Below, in pieces: positions 55,639 to 64,000 of a stretch of 64,000 nucleotides of DNA. Every line of letters starts with the position of its first letter. Position 1 is the first letter of the stretch. The translations under genes were made by a program, and so were the position numbers. Source of the DNA: an uncultured Enterobacterales bacterium (GTDB lineage: Bacteria; Pseudomonadota; Gammaproteobacteria; Enterobacterales; Enterobacteriaceae); NCBI GenBank assembly GCA_946478305.1, contig CAMLBO010000008.1:1-64000 (forward strand), written 5' to 3'. The notes under the pieces are model-generated. The model was not told the origin of the DNA and ran no database searches. It worked only from the letters and a program-made list of their open reading frames with translations.

Positions 55639-58083
55639 TTAGAAATCGACATTCACTCCCAGCTGGACATTACGCCCTGGCATCACGGCCAGCGCCTGAT
55701 TGTAGGCATCCTGCTTGGTGTTATCGGTGAGCTGACGGCTGCTCAGGTAATCCCAGTATTTACGGTCGGTCAGGTTATACACACCGCCGTTAACTCTCAC
55801 GTGCTTGGCCGCCTGCCAGTAGGCCGTCAAATCCACCATGCCGTAACCCGGCACGCGCATATAGTCGGTGGAGGAATCGGTTAGCGCCGAGCCGTTGTTC
55901 GTGTAGCTCTGGCGGTTAGTAGCGGTGGCTTTTTTGCCTTTGACGAAAGTGGCGGTGACCGCCGTGCCATAAAGGCCTGACGGATCATCCCATGCCATTC
56001 CGGCGATGGCTTTCATGGGTGGAACGCTGTCGAGATCCACGTATTTATCGCCGTCATAACCCGATTTGGACTTGCCTTCGCTATAACCGAGCGCCAGCGT
56101 GGTACTCAGGCCATTAACGCGGCTAAACCAGCTGCCGTAGTTGAGTTTGGTGCTGACTTCGCCGCCGTAGATATAGGCTTTATCGCGGTTTTCGGCCTGA
56201 TAAATCGTGTAGATGTTAGACGGTACATTGCCAAACATCGCCGGGTTCGCCGAACGGCTGTAACGGGTGTTGGCGATAAAGTTTTTGTAGGTGTTGTAGA
56301 ACATGGCGGTTTTGAACGTCACACCTTCAGTGGCTTCACCCTTCATGCCCCATTCGAAATTATTGCTGGTTTCGGTTTTCAGATCCGTGTTGCCAATCAG
56401 TGCGTACTGCTGACGGCCGGCATAAGAGGAGCCCAGGTTCCATGAGCCGTATAATTGGCTGGCGTCCGGGAACTGTGCGCCGCGCTTGTATTGCAGGTAG
56501 GTCATCAGCGTCGGCGTAATGTCATACATGAAGCTGAATGACGGTAGCACCTGGGTGTCGGTATTGGGCTGACTGTAGAGCGTGCTGACTTCAGCGTCGT
56601 CCAATACTGCGCTGCCGGTGGTCAGTTCAGACAGGTTACGCGGCTTGGTTTTCTGATAGGCCATGCGTACCGCCGGGACGACGGAGAAGTCATGACCGTC
56701 GACATCAAACTTGATGTTGTCCTGCACAAAACCGCCCAGCGCATAACTGCGGCTGTCAGATTCCGGTTTCATGATCGAACTGTTGGTGGTCTCGCCCTCT
56801 TCCTGACGGAACGGGCGCGAGGTTTGGGAAACGCGTGCGTTAAGCCCGGCGCTGAGGGCATGGCGCCCGAGCGTTTTAAGCCAACGGGTTTCGCCGCCGT
56901 AAGTCTCCACGTCATAGTCGGAATAGACCGTTTCCAGGGTGGTGGCATCGGCGGGCATCTGGGTCAGGTCATGGGCCTGGGTCTGTTGGTAATAGATTTT
57001 GGAGACCACGGCATCAACGTAATCATTGAAAGGTGTCCATTCGTCTTTCAGGCTGAGGCCCCAGCGGCGGGTATTACTCTGCTGTTGGGCGGTGCCTAAA
57101 ATGACATTGCCTGCGTTATCCCAGCTGTCGTAATGGGTGTGATTGACCTTCTCGTAATAGTCGAGCGTGCCGGTCAATTTATGCACGTCGTTGGGCTGCC
57201 AGATCCCGGAGGTCATCACCGCCGTTGAGTGCCAGTTAGCCGGGTAGGCGTCAATCGTTCCGCTGTTGTTACGGGTTTCCTGCCCGTCACGGCGGCTGAT
57301 GGCGACCACACCACGCAGGGTCTCATCACCGGCGGCGGCGGTAATACCGTTGTGCCAGCTGCGGTCGGAAGAGTCGTAATCTGACTGATAGCCGAAGTAG
57401 GTAGTTTTGTCCGGGGTGAGGTAGTCATCCGCTGATTTAGGCAGGAAGGAGACCGCGCCGCCGATGGACGTGTTGGCGCGTTCTGCCGATGTGGCCCCGG
57501 ATTCGATATCTACCTGACCGTACATGTACGGATCGATGTAATCGCGTCCAATGCCGGATGTCCCGAGGCCCGCGCGGCTGGCGTAACTGCGGCCGGTGGC
57601 ATTAGGCTGCGCAATGCCGTCGACGTCGATGCCGACACGGTTACTTTCCAGGCCACGGATGTTGTAGCCGGTATAGCCAGCTCGGTCGAAACCGCTTTTA
57701 CCCGCTGACGAACCGCCGCTGGAGCCGGTTGCGCTGATTAACGGCTCATAACGCATGATGGTGCCAAAATCATTGCCGCCTTTATTCTGCATATCGGCGG
57801 CGGTGAGGGTGGTTTTCGATCCCGGCGTCTTGTCTTCGGCGACGGCGGTAACGGTCATCACCTCTTCACTGTTCTGCGCCAGATCCTGCGCAGAACGGAC
57901 GACCGGTTTCTTTTTCCCTGTGGCCTGCGTCTGGTTTTTTCCTGTGACTGGCTGAACCGTATTGGTAACGTTTTCCGCTGCGTGAGTGTGTAACGTGGTA
58001 CTGAGAAGCGTACCCAGAAAAATAGCGTTTTTAACGATTCCCTGCGTTTTAAAAGGTTTGAGCATTTTAGTTTTATTCCACAC
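55639..58083 (-). CDS. TonB-dependent receptor, haemoglobin/transferrin/lactoferrin type
   Basis: The 814-residue outer-membrane receptor has a signal peptide (cleavage near THAAEN), a possible TonB box EEVMTVTAV (73-81), a plug with GYNIRGLESNRVGIDVDGI and SIGGAVSFLPKSADD, and a barrel ending in QLGVNVDF. The segments YKRGAQFPDASQLYG and IGNTDLKTETSNNFEWGMKG correspond to the FRAP/NPNL region of haem and haemoglobin receptors. Substrate is therefore probably haem or haemoglobin, not a catecholate, but this is not certain. It has a Fur box upstream and no haem-use genes nearby. Confidence 0.85.
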   Translation of the reverse strand: MWNKTKMLKPFKTQGIVKNAIFLGTLLSTTLHTHAAENVTNTVQPVTGKNQTQATGKKKPVVRSAQDLAQNSEEVMTVTAVAEDKTPGSKTTLTAADMQNKGGNDFGTIMRYEPLISATGSSGGSSAGKSGFDRAGYTGYNIRGLESNRVGIDVDGIAQPNATGRSYASRAGLGTSGIGRDYIDPYMYGQVDIESGATSAERANTSIGGAVSFLPKSADDYLTPDKTTYFGYQSDYDSSDRSWHNGITAAAGDETLRGVVAISRRDGQETRNNSGTIDAYPANWHSTAVMTSGIWQPNDVHKLTGTLDYYEKVNHTHYDSWDNAGNVILGTAQQQSNTRRWGLSLKDEWTPFNDYVDAVVSKIYYQQTQAHDLTQMPADATTLETVYSDYDVETYGGETRWLKTLGRHALSAGLNARVSQTSRPFRQEEGETTNSSIMKPESDSRSYALGGFVQDNIKFDVDGHDFSVVPAVRMAYQKTKPRNLSELTTGSAVLDDAEVSTLYSQPNTDTQVLPSFSFMYDITPTLMTYLQYKRGAQFPDASQLYGSWNLGSSYAGRQQYALIGNTDLKTETSNNFEWGMKGEATEGVTFKTAMFYNTYKNFIANTRYSRSANPAMFGNVPSNIYTIYQAENRDKAYIYGGEVSTKLNYGSWFSRVNGLSTTLALGYSEGKSKSGYDGDKYVDLDSVPPMKAIAGMAWDDPSGLYGTAVTATFVKGKKATATNRQSYTNNGSALTDSSTDYMRVPGYGMVDLTAYWQAAKHVRVNGGVYNLTDRKYWDYLSSRQLTDNTKQDAYNQALAVMPGRNVQLGVNVDF

Positions 58084-58263
58084 TAATTATTAAAATTTGC
58101 TCATCACTTGCTGCCATTTTATCCGCCATCCTGACAAAAGATTTTCGAATAAAAATTAATCAGAAAAGGGGTTTCCTGTAAGATCCCTCACTCCAGAGGA
58201 GGCCATTTATCCTTGTAAAATATGAGTTTATTTTTCACGATGTCTCATTTTTGGCTTGTTGCG

Positions 58264-58282
58264 GATGATAATCGTTATCACT
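58264..58282. promoter_or_regulatory. Fur box between the receptor and the siderophore-interacting protein
   Basis: GATGATAATCGTTATCACT is a near-perfect Fur palindrome in the divergent gap and can control both flanking genes. Confidence 0.88.
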
Positions 58283-58439
58283 ATAATGGCAAGTGAAATG
58301 TTATTCTGGATGCAATTTATCAACAAAGCATCAACCATGTATCCGACAGGAACGATCGCAAATCAGCCGCCACGGAAGAGGGCAATGCACCTGTCTGAAT
58401 TCAATTTTTAATGCACACGCGACCCAAAGAGAGAGAAAG

Positions 58440-59255
58440 ATGGAACAGAGCAATGTTGAAATAAACCAATCCGCTGCGCCAGTCAGAGTGAAGAACGAAC
58501 TGGCCTTCCGCCGCCTGATTGTGAAACAGGTTGAGACCGTCGCGGGCTGTTTTAAGCGCGTTGTGTTGGGTGGGGAACAGCTTAAAGGGTTCTCCTCACG
58601 CGGTTTTGACGACCATACCAAACTGTTTTTCCCGGCCACGGCAGGGGAAGAGGTTGCACCACCGACGGTCAGCGATGACGGCATCGTCTGGCCGGATGGC
58701 CCGCGGCCGCAAAGCCGGGACTATACGCCGCTCAGCTTTAATGCAGAAACTCAGGAACTGACGCTGGATTTCTTCCTGCATGATGGCGGTGTGGCAAGCC
58801 AGTGGGCTGAAAACGTCCAACCGGGTGATCCGCTGGTCATCGGCGGTCCGCGCGGATCGCTGGTGGTCCCGCTGACCTACGGCTGGCAACTTTACGTGTG
58901 CGACGAAACCGGGTTACCGGCGGTTAAACGTCGCCTGGCTGAGCTGCGTAATGGCGGGGTCAATCCGCATATCACGCTGATAGTCAGGGCACAAAATGCG
59001 CAGTGTGCGGAGTACCTGGATCTTGGTCCGGCGATCAACGTCGAGTGGGTCATTACAGATGGGAAAAGTACCGAACAGGCTGATATCGCCGTGATGAGTA
59101 AGCTGAAAGGTTTGAGCTTGCCGGATGCGAATTACTTCATCTGGCTGACCGGTGAAGGGCAGTTTGTCAAAGCCATGAACGATCACTTCACGCAGACGCA
59201 GGGGATGGATCCGACCTTCGTGCGTTCGGTGGCCTATTGGCATGACAAAGCCTGA
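58440..59255 (+). CDS. Siderophore-interacting protein (NADPH ferric-chelate reductase)
   Basis: The 271-residue flavoprotein resembles YqjH/ViuB and reduces ferric siderophores to free iron, complementing Fes. FAD contact is expected at SRDYTPLSFNAE (about 81-92), and the SIP domain includes GGPRGSLVVPL and YFIWLTGEGQFVKAM. The start ATG 58440 gives MEQSNVEINQ and a normal length; a longer frame extends back to near the Fur box but has no ribosome site. Confidence 0.9.
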   Translation: MEQSNVEINQSAAPVRVKNELAFRRLIVKQVETVAGCFKRVVLGGEQLKGFSSRGFDDHTKLFFPATAGEEVAPPTVSDDGIVWPDGPRPQSRDYTPLSFNAETQELTLDFFLHDGGVASQWAENVQPGDPLVIGGPRGSLVVPLTYGWQLYVCDETGLPAVKRRLAELRNGGVNPHITLIVRAQNAQCAEYLDLGPAINVEWVITDGKSTEQADIAVMSKLKGLSLPDANYFIWLTGEGQFVKAMNDHFTQTQGMDPTFVRSVAYWHDKA

Positions 59256-59350
59256 CCAACGCCTTTCTGACCCTTGGCCGGGGTGAAAAATTAATGCTCG
59301 GGCCATTTCAGCCGATACTCTTATAACACTACCTTTTTTCAGAGATCGGC

Positions 59351-59647
59351 ATGAAATACATCGGCACATTAGTGGCAACCGCGGCCATAAGCCTGCTGGC
59401 AGGGTGCTCAAGCATCGATAAACCGGTCGGTTCGCCCGGCTATCGCCCGCTCAACGCCAGCGGAGTCAGCGGCGAAGCCAGCTATACCACTTCGATCATT
59501 GCACCGCTCGAGCGTAGCCGCAGGGAAGATACCTTCCGGAAAATCTACGACTTCTGCGGCGGCAAGTACGACATCACCGGTGAGAGTAATGACAGCCGGG
59601 AAGTTCATCTGTCATTTTTGTGTGACAATTCATCTAAATCCTTATAA
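59351..59647 (+). CDS. Small lipoprotein of unknown function
   Basis: The 98-residue product has a clear lipoprotein signal with lipobox LAGC (Cys19). The mature part has few features beyond two later cysteines (FCGGKYD and LCDNS) that could form a disulfide. It lies alone between the reductase and a convergent glycan gene. The family is not recognised. Confidence 0.7.
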   Translation: MKYIGTLVATAAISLLAGCSSIDKPVGSPGYRPLNASGVSGEASYTTSIIAPLERSRREDTFRKIYDFCGGKYDITGESNDSREVHLSFLCDNSSKSL

Positions 59648-59666
59648 GGATATAGCGCATGAATTA

Positions 59667-61442
59667 CTAATTATGATAAATCTTAAAACTAAAACTCTTT
59701 TGGACGGGCTGACCATCTATATAGGCCTGCCCATCTTGATAGAGTTGAATGGGATCTTCATGTGGCCCGTAATGGGTACCCACAAACTGAGGGTTTATAA
59801 TTTGGGGCTTCAGCGCCCACCATGTCACGGCATTACCTGGTGCAATATTACTTGAAGTAAGGACTAATCGATATGTTTGTCCCACAGTCAACGGGGTAGT
59901 GACAAAATCAAAACTTACCCAAGTATTATCAGTAATATCACTAAGCTTGATATCTTTTTGCGTCAGAGTGTGATTTTGTGAGTCCACAATTTTTAAAGAA
60001 ACTTCACCGGTGCTGTTATTTTTATTTTGATAAGTGCCAAAAAGTAGCTGTACCTTGTTTATTTTATTGTATTTGGCAACGAAATTCTGTCTGAATTCTC
60101 TATCTTTAGTAAGTTCACCAGATGTTGTATTGCTTAGACTTTGCCCATAAAATTCCTGTCTTAAACTACTGTACGAAGGATAGAATGAGAAGGCTAGCAG
60201 GCTTATAAGGAAAATAATTAATGGGGTTCTAAGTGTATTGATGGTTATTTTTTCGATTAAAATTGCATAAACGATTACCAGTGCGGGTAAAAATCCAAAA
60301 AAGTATCTTGCTTGCATAGCTCCTGTATAACCTGTACGCAGATTCATTGACCGAACAGTATGGAAGTAGAAAATAGCGAAAATAATGAAAGAGCTTATGA
60401 AAATTGTTAATAACTTCCACTTGGGAGAGCATTTATATGATTCTTTATATAAACTGGCAATGATTAATATCGGTGAAGTTGCAAGGGTAATACCAAGAAG
60501 TATTCTCCTTATTTGTAAGTCTTCAATATAGCCATGGCCATATGGAGATAATAACGTGGTCATATTGGACTGATAAAATGCGATTAAGTGTTCATAAAGC
60601 GTGTAGCGTGGGTAATTGGGGTTCATTACCAGAAACCAATCGCTTGGGTCGCCCTGAGGTGCAGGAAAGAGCTTGCCAAAATGTTTATAAACAATAAGAA
60701 AGTATATGGCTACACAGCTAATAGAAAAAATGATCAGGAAAAAATCTAATATTTTCAAATTAAATATAAATTTCTTAAGTTTAACATTCTGTATAATTAT
60801 AAATACAGAGATCATACACACCATAGATAGGGCGCCGGTTGCTTTACTCAATGCAGTAATAACACACCCAAGTAATAAATAACCTATTACTTTCCTGGTC
60901 GTCGCATGGTAGTAATAGAGGACTAATGAATAGGTGACTAACGCACATCCGAATATCATCAATGTATCGTTATTAATTGACGCGCTCAAAAGAATAAACA
61001 TAGGAATACATAAAAGAATAATCAATGCTAAAAAAATAGAAGATTTTCTTATACCCATTTTGTTTAACGCGGCATATATAACCAGTAGTGTACCCATTGA
61101 AGTTAGGATGTTTATTATACGCAGAGGTCTTGTAGAATAGACATCGAATAGATGATACAGCTTCGCTATATTACCTGTAATGAAATAATATAATGCTGGG
61201 TGAGGAAGATAGTTGTATTTATCTGTTTCATAAATAAAACCTGCAGAATAGTTAGGGAATCCATTTTTAACTACGTCATAAATATACCCCATGTGTGCGA
61301 ATTCATCGGGAGGGATACCCATGTCTATGCTCGAGTAATACCCATAGCATAAAGCTAAAAAAACAAATAGTATAAAAACTATTACGTTGTTTTTTTTTGC
61401 TAAATTCAGTAGTGCGGTAGCTATTTTATTGTCTAATTTCAT
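59667..61442 (-). CDS. Polytopic GT-C-like membrane glycosyltransferase
   Basis: The 591-residue protein has about eleven hydrophobic helices. After the first helix it carries MGIPPDEFAHMGY, an Asp-Glu pair in the first periplasmic loop, as in GT-C enzymes and DUF2142 proteins that use polyprenyl-phosphate sugars. The last 150 residues are non-membrane and look like a beta-sandwich (VQLLFGTYQNKNNSTGEVSL, WVSFDFVTTPLTVGQTYRLVL in part). It is AT-rich and is the last gene of a four-gene minus-strand cluster with a GT2 enzyme, suggesting modification of surface polysaccharide. Confidence 0.7.
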   Translation of the reverse strand: MKLDNKIATALLNLAKKNNVIVFILFVFLALCYGYYSSIDMGIPPDEFAHMGYIYDVVKNGFPNYSAGFIYETDKYNYLPHPALYYFITGNIAKLYHLFDVYSTRPLRIINILTSMGTLLVIYAALNKMGIRKSSIFLALIILLCIPMFILLSASINNDTLMIFGCALVTYSLVLYYYHATTRKVIGYLLLGCVITALSKATGALSMVCMISVFIIIQNVKLKKFIFNLKILDFFLIIFSISCVAIYFLIVYKHFGKLFPAPQGDPSDWFLVMNPNYPRYTLYEHLIAFYQSNMTTLLSPYGHGYIEDLQIRRILLGITLATSPILIIASLYKESYKCSPKWKLLTIFISSFIIFAIFYFHTVRSMNLRTGYTGAMQARYFFGFLPALVIVYAILIEKITINTLRTPLIIFLISLLAFSFYPSYSSLRQEFYGQSLSNTTSGELTKDREFRQNFVAKYNKINKVQLLFGTYQNKNNSTGEVSLKIVDSQNHTLTQKDIKLSDITDNTWVSFDFVTTPLTVGQTYRLVLTSSNIAPGNAVTWWALKPQIINPQFVGTHYGPHEDPIQLYQDGQAYIDGQPVQKSFSFKIYHN

Positions 61443-61455
61443 GGAGTTATAACTC

Positions 61456-62361
61456 TTAAAGAGATTCTTGTTTCATTCGAATGAAATGCGCATAAACGTA
61501 GAAAATAACATCACCTATTACAGTAACTACTCGACCAAGGACCACGGCAAGTAATAGCTCTGATTCTGGAATTATATTGCTCAGACAGAATAAAATGACC
61601 AACTCTCTGACCCCAACACCTGCAGGGGCTCCGGGTGTAATTAGCCCCGCCAGCCAGGCAATAATATATGTTCCGCCAGCATAAAAAAGAACATCAGGCC
61701 CTAAATATTCAGCATGTGTGATGTTTTTTAGAATGGCTACAAAAATGAACGCTGAGAAAATCAGGAAAGTAATTTGTAATAGACCGGCAATGGCCATTTT
61801 TTTACTGAGAAAAAACTGTAAACAGGCCAAGAGTATCATTAAACTTATTATTAACAGACTGATGCCCATTAGTAATGGAAAGGAGGGGGCTAAAGCAGAT
61901 AACACAATCCAACCTGCAGCAACACCACTAATAATGATGATACCTTGTTCATAAAGAGATGATGTTAGTACCTTTTTTGCAGGTAATCCTGCAGCCATGC
62001 TGAGTGCCTGGCGCCCTGCTAGATGGAATATATTTCCTGGCACGTATTTTGCCAACTGAGAAATTCCATAAACTCTTACGGCCCATGCCTTGGAAACCTC
62101 TACATTTAAATGTAGAAGAATCGATCTCCAGCTTAATGCAAGAAAAATGTTAATTACGCTATAACATAAAGCGAGTAAAATAATGATTACCCATACTGAG
62201 GTATGCACTTTTTCAAGGTGAGCCCCCCTCCAATAGCCGTGTAACCGAATGGCAATAAATATGATTCCTATCATAGCTAAAGTACTACCTGCCAGACTAA
62301 AAATCTTCTTCATTTTTTTTGAGTTTATTTTCAAAAACGACGGCATAGAACCATTGTCCAT
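61456..62361 (-). CDS. Lysylphosphatidylglycerol-synthase-like / flippase-like membrane protein
   Basis: The 301-residue protein has about eight membrane helices and the LPG_synthase_TM signatures QLAKYVPGNIFHLAGRQALS (about 98-117) and GLITPGAPAGVGVRELV. This domain without the catalytic C-terminus is often found in glycolipid and polysaccharide clusters, perhaps as a lipid flippase. The first 16 residues overlap the preceding methyltransferase gene; starts at 62346 or 62313 are also possible and no ribosome site decides. Confidence 0.75.
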   Translation of the reverse strand: MDNGSMPSFLKINSKKMKKIFSLAGSTLAMIGIIFIAIRLHGYWRGAHLEKVHTSVWVIIILLALCYSVINIFLALSWRSILLHLNVEVSKAWAVRVYGISQLAKYVPGNIFHLAGRQALSMAAGLPAKKVLTSSLYEQGIIIISGVAAGWIVLSALAPSFPLLMGISLLIISLMILLACLQFFLSKKMAIAGLLQITFLIFSAFIFVAILKNITHAEYLGPDVLFYAGGTYIIAWLAGLITPGAPAGVGVRELVILFCLSNIIPESELLLAVVLGRVVTVIGDVIFYVYAHFIRMKQESL

Positions 62362-62969
62362 GGTAATGGGGTTTTAACGTCAACAATAGTGAAATACTGA
62401 CTTACCAGTTTAAGAAATTTGTTTTTTGACCAATTTTGTAGATGACCGGGAGTGTTGCCTAAAGAAGAAATATATTTACCACGAGCAAGGTTTAATACGC
62501 ACCAGATAGGTTCCCTTGGAACGCTTAGGATAACATAGTCGGTAGCAACTCTTTGTAACGCGCGCAGCCCTGCTTCAGGATCTTCCAAATGCTCGAGGAC
62601 TTCGCAACAAACCATTAAGTCAGCGCTATCTTCACCCTCTATCAGGTCATAAATACTTCTGGATTTGAAAATAGTTGGAGATATACCCGAAGATCTTGCA
62701 TTCTGTTGTGCAATATCTATTATCTGAGTTGAGAAGTCACAACCCCGGGCATTCATCCCATTTTTACTCCAGTTCAGTATCCAATAACCTTCACCACACC
62801 CTACTTCATGTATTTCTTTAGGGTTAACTTGCTCAACGAACGATGATAATGAGGATTCAAAACCATTCATCATCCATTTTACTATAGGGTTTTTTGCTCC
62901 ATACTTATCATATGAATTCCCGATAACGATGCCATTTTCTTTCTTGCCACCAGCAACTTTTATACTCAT
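62331..62969 (-). CDS. Class I SAM-dependent methyltransferase
   Basis: The 212-residue protein has a type-11 methyltransferase fold: IHEVGCGEGYWILNW (SAM loop, about 53-67), GCDFSTQIIDIA, LMVCCEVLEHLEDPEAGLRAL (in part) and YVILSVPREP. In this cluster it probably methylates a sugar or lipid precursor; the substrate is unknown. It lies 49 bp after the GT2 gene and overlaps the next gene by about 31 bp. Confidence 0.82.
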   Translation of the reverse strand: MSIKVAGGKKENGIVIGNSYDKYGAKNPIVKWMMNGFESSLSSFVEQVNPKEIHEVGCGEGYWILNWSKNGMNARGCDFSTQIIDIAQQNARSSGISPTIFKSRSIYDLIEGEDSADLMVCCEVLEHLEDPEAGLRALQRVATDYVILSVPREPIWCVLNLARGKYISSLGNTPGHLQNWSKNKFLKLVSQYFTIVDVKTPLPWTMVLCRRF

Positions 62970-63018
62970 GTCTTCTTTCTTCCTAAATTTTAACCGATTT
63001 AATTTTCATTTATGCATT

Positions 63019-63978
63019 TCAATGGTGTTTATTACTATTTTCTTCTTTTTTTAATTGAGCTGTTTTGAATCTTAAATCTTCAAGAAGTTTACGATTGGCT
63101 GCAAGAAGATCTGCAACAAAAGCAATTAAAATAGTTTGGAATCCCATGCCGAGTAAGACTGAAGCAAGGATCAATGATTGAATATTACCTTCTCCCTCAC
63201 CGGAAAAGAATTTAAAAACAAACCGTAATCCAATTAAAAATCCGGCTGCAAACAATGTTGCGCCAATGCAGCCAAAAAAGCGAAATGGCCGATAGATAGC
63301 AAATATTCTAACGATAGTAATGACACTGCGTTGTATATAAGAGGGGATACTTTTAACCAACTTTGACGGACGAAGATCTTCATTGACTCGAATAGGGACA
63401 GAAGTAATGGCGATATTCTTTTGCCCAGCCTGAATAATAGTTTCAAGTGTGTAGGTGTAATTACTGAAAACAATCAGTTTTTGTGCTGTTTCGCGGCTTA
63501 TGGCTCTGAAACCACTTGGGGCATCGGGTATATCTGTTTGGCTGGCGGCACGCACAACCCAACTTCCTAATTTTTGCAGGAACTTCTTGGCTGGTGAGAA
63601 GTGGTCGATTGTCTGAATTGGGCGGGCGCCTATTACAAACTCGGCACGATGTTGCAGAATGGGCTCAACCAGAGCCGGGATATCATCGGCATTGTACTGG
63701 TTATCTGCATCAGTATTCACAATCACATCTGCGCCATGGTCAAGACATGCATTTATGCCGGTCATGAACGCATGTGCCAGACCTTTATTGACTCTGTGCT
63801 TGACGATGTGGTCAACGCCATTCGCGAGTGCGACGTCAACAGTGTCATCCTGACTGCCATCATCAATGATTAACCACTCAACGCTATCAAACCCGGTAAC
63901 CTGGCGGGGAAGTGCTTGCAGAGCAATGGCGAGAGTCTTGCCCTCATTGTAGCAGGGCATCTGAATAATCAGCTTCAC
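63019..63978 (-). CDS. Family 2 glycosyltransferase with C-terminal membrane helices
   Basis: The 319-residue protein has a GT-A domain: MPCYNEGKTLAIAL, IIDDGSQDDTVDVA, VNTDADNQYN (the DxD metal site, about 93-96) and GARPIQTIDHFS, then two C-terminal membrane helices (about 230-295), as in polyprenyl-phosphate glucosyl or mannosyl transferases (GtrB, DPM1). It would charge undecaprenyl phosphate with a sugar for the GT-C enzyme at the other end of the cluster. It starts 22 bp inside the window edge, so further upstream genes may belong to the operon. Confidence 0.88.
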   Translation of the reverse strand: MKLIIQMPCYNEGKTLAIALQALPRQVTGFDSVEWLIIDDGSQDDTVDVALANGVDHIVKHRVNKGLAHAFMTGINACLDHGADVIVNTDADNQYNADDIPALVEPILQHRAEFVIGARPIQTIDHFSPAKKFLQKLGSWVVRAASQTDIPDAPSGFRAISRETAQKLIVFSNYTYTLETIIQAGQKNIAITSVPIRVNEDLRPSKLVKSIPSYIQRSVITIVRIFAIYRPFRFFGCIGATLFAAGFLIGLRFVFKFFSGEGEGNIQSLILASVLLGMGFQTILIAFVADLLAANRKLLEDLRFKTAQLKKEENSNKHH

Positions 63979-64000
63979 ATCAATTTCTCCAATGTCTGAG

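Overview
The window is chromosomal DNA of a member of the Enterobacterales. Positions 5546-19938 keep the E. coli order fadE - gmhA - yafJ - yafK - dinB - pepD - gpt - frsA - crl - proB - proA - tRNA-Thr, with familiar control sites (a FadR operator, a LexA box and several Fur boxes). Flanking methionine-salvage genes (mtnA/mtnK), a CsgG/DUF4810/DUF799 lipoprotein trio and a dispersed palindromic repeat point to a Serratia/Rahnella/Yersinia-type relative rather than Escherichia. The genus is inferred only.

Layout: 1-430 palindrome-dense noncoding DNA; 455-2169 three-lipoprotein operon (minus); 2502-4844 divergent mtnA/mtnK; 4950-19938 conserved core ending in a UGU tRNA-Thr; 19916-32107 an integrated P4-like phage satellite bounded by a 29-bp duplication of the tRNA 3' end; 32437-35208 a NIPSNAP protein, an O-methyltransferase and ZinT with a Zur box; 35420-59255 an iron region with a YncE propeller, a complete enterobactin-type locus (fepA, fes, mbtH, entF, fepCGD, entS, fepB, entCEBAD), a haem/haemoglobin-type TonB receptor and a siderophore-interacting reductase; 59667-63978 an AT-rich surface-glycan or lipid modification cluster (minus).

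The satellite is the most unusual part. It has a P4-type integrase, AlpA, P2-family major capsid protein and a gpO-like protease lacking the scaffold domain, an ash-like frame containing a P4 CI-type immunity RNA, a nested Icd-like gene, a toprim/DUF927 primase-helicase, a 12-copy iteron array, an Ogr/Delta activator, and a single AT-rich cargo gene next to attR. That cargo protein joins an N-terminal GHKL ATPase to a C-terminal Shedu-like (DUF4263) PD-(D/E)XK nuclease. It is the best candidate here for an undescribed or poorly described anti-phage system.

In the iron region, entC-E-B-A make and activate 2,3-dihydroxybenzoate, entF with MbtH and EntD builds the trilactone, EntS exports it, FepA/FepB/FepDGC import the ferric form and Fes opens it. 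Fur boxes lie in the divergent promoters. entS carries a frameshift at a nine-G run, and a palindromic repeat separates entC from entE. Other oddities are a GDPD-family protein that has lost several catalytic positions and the absence of fepE and entH.
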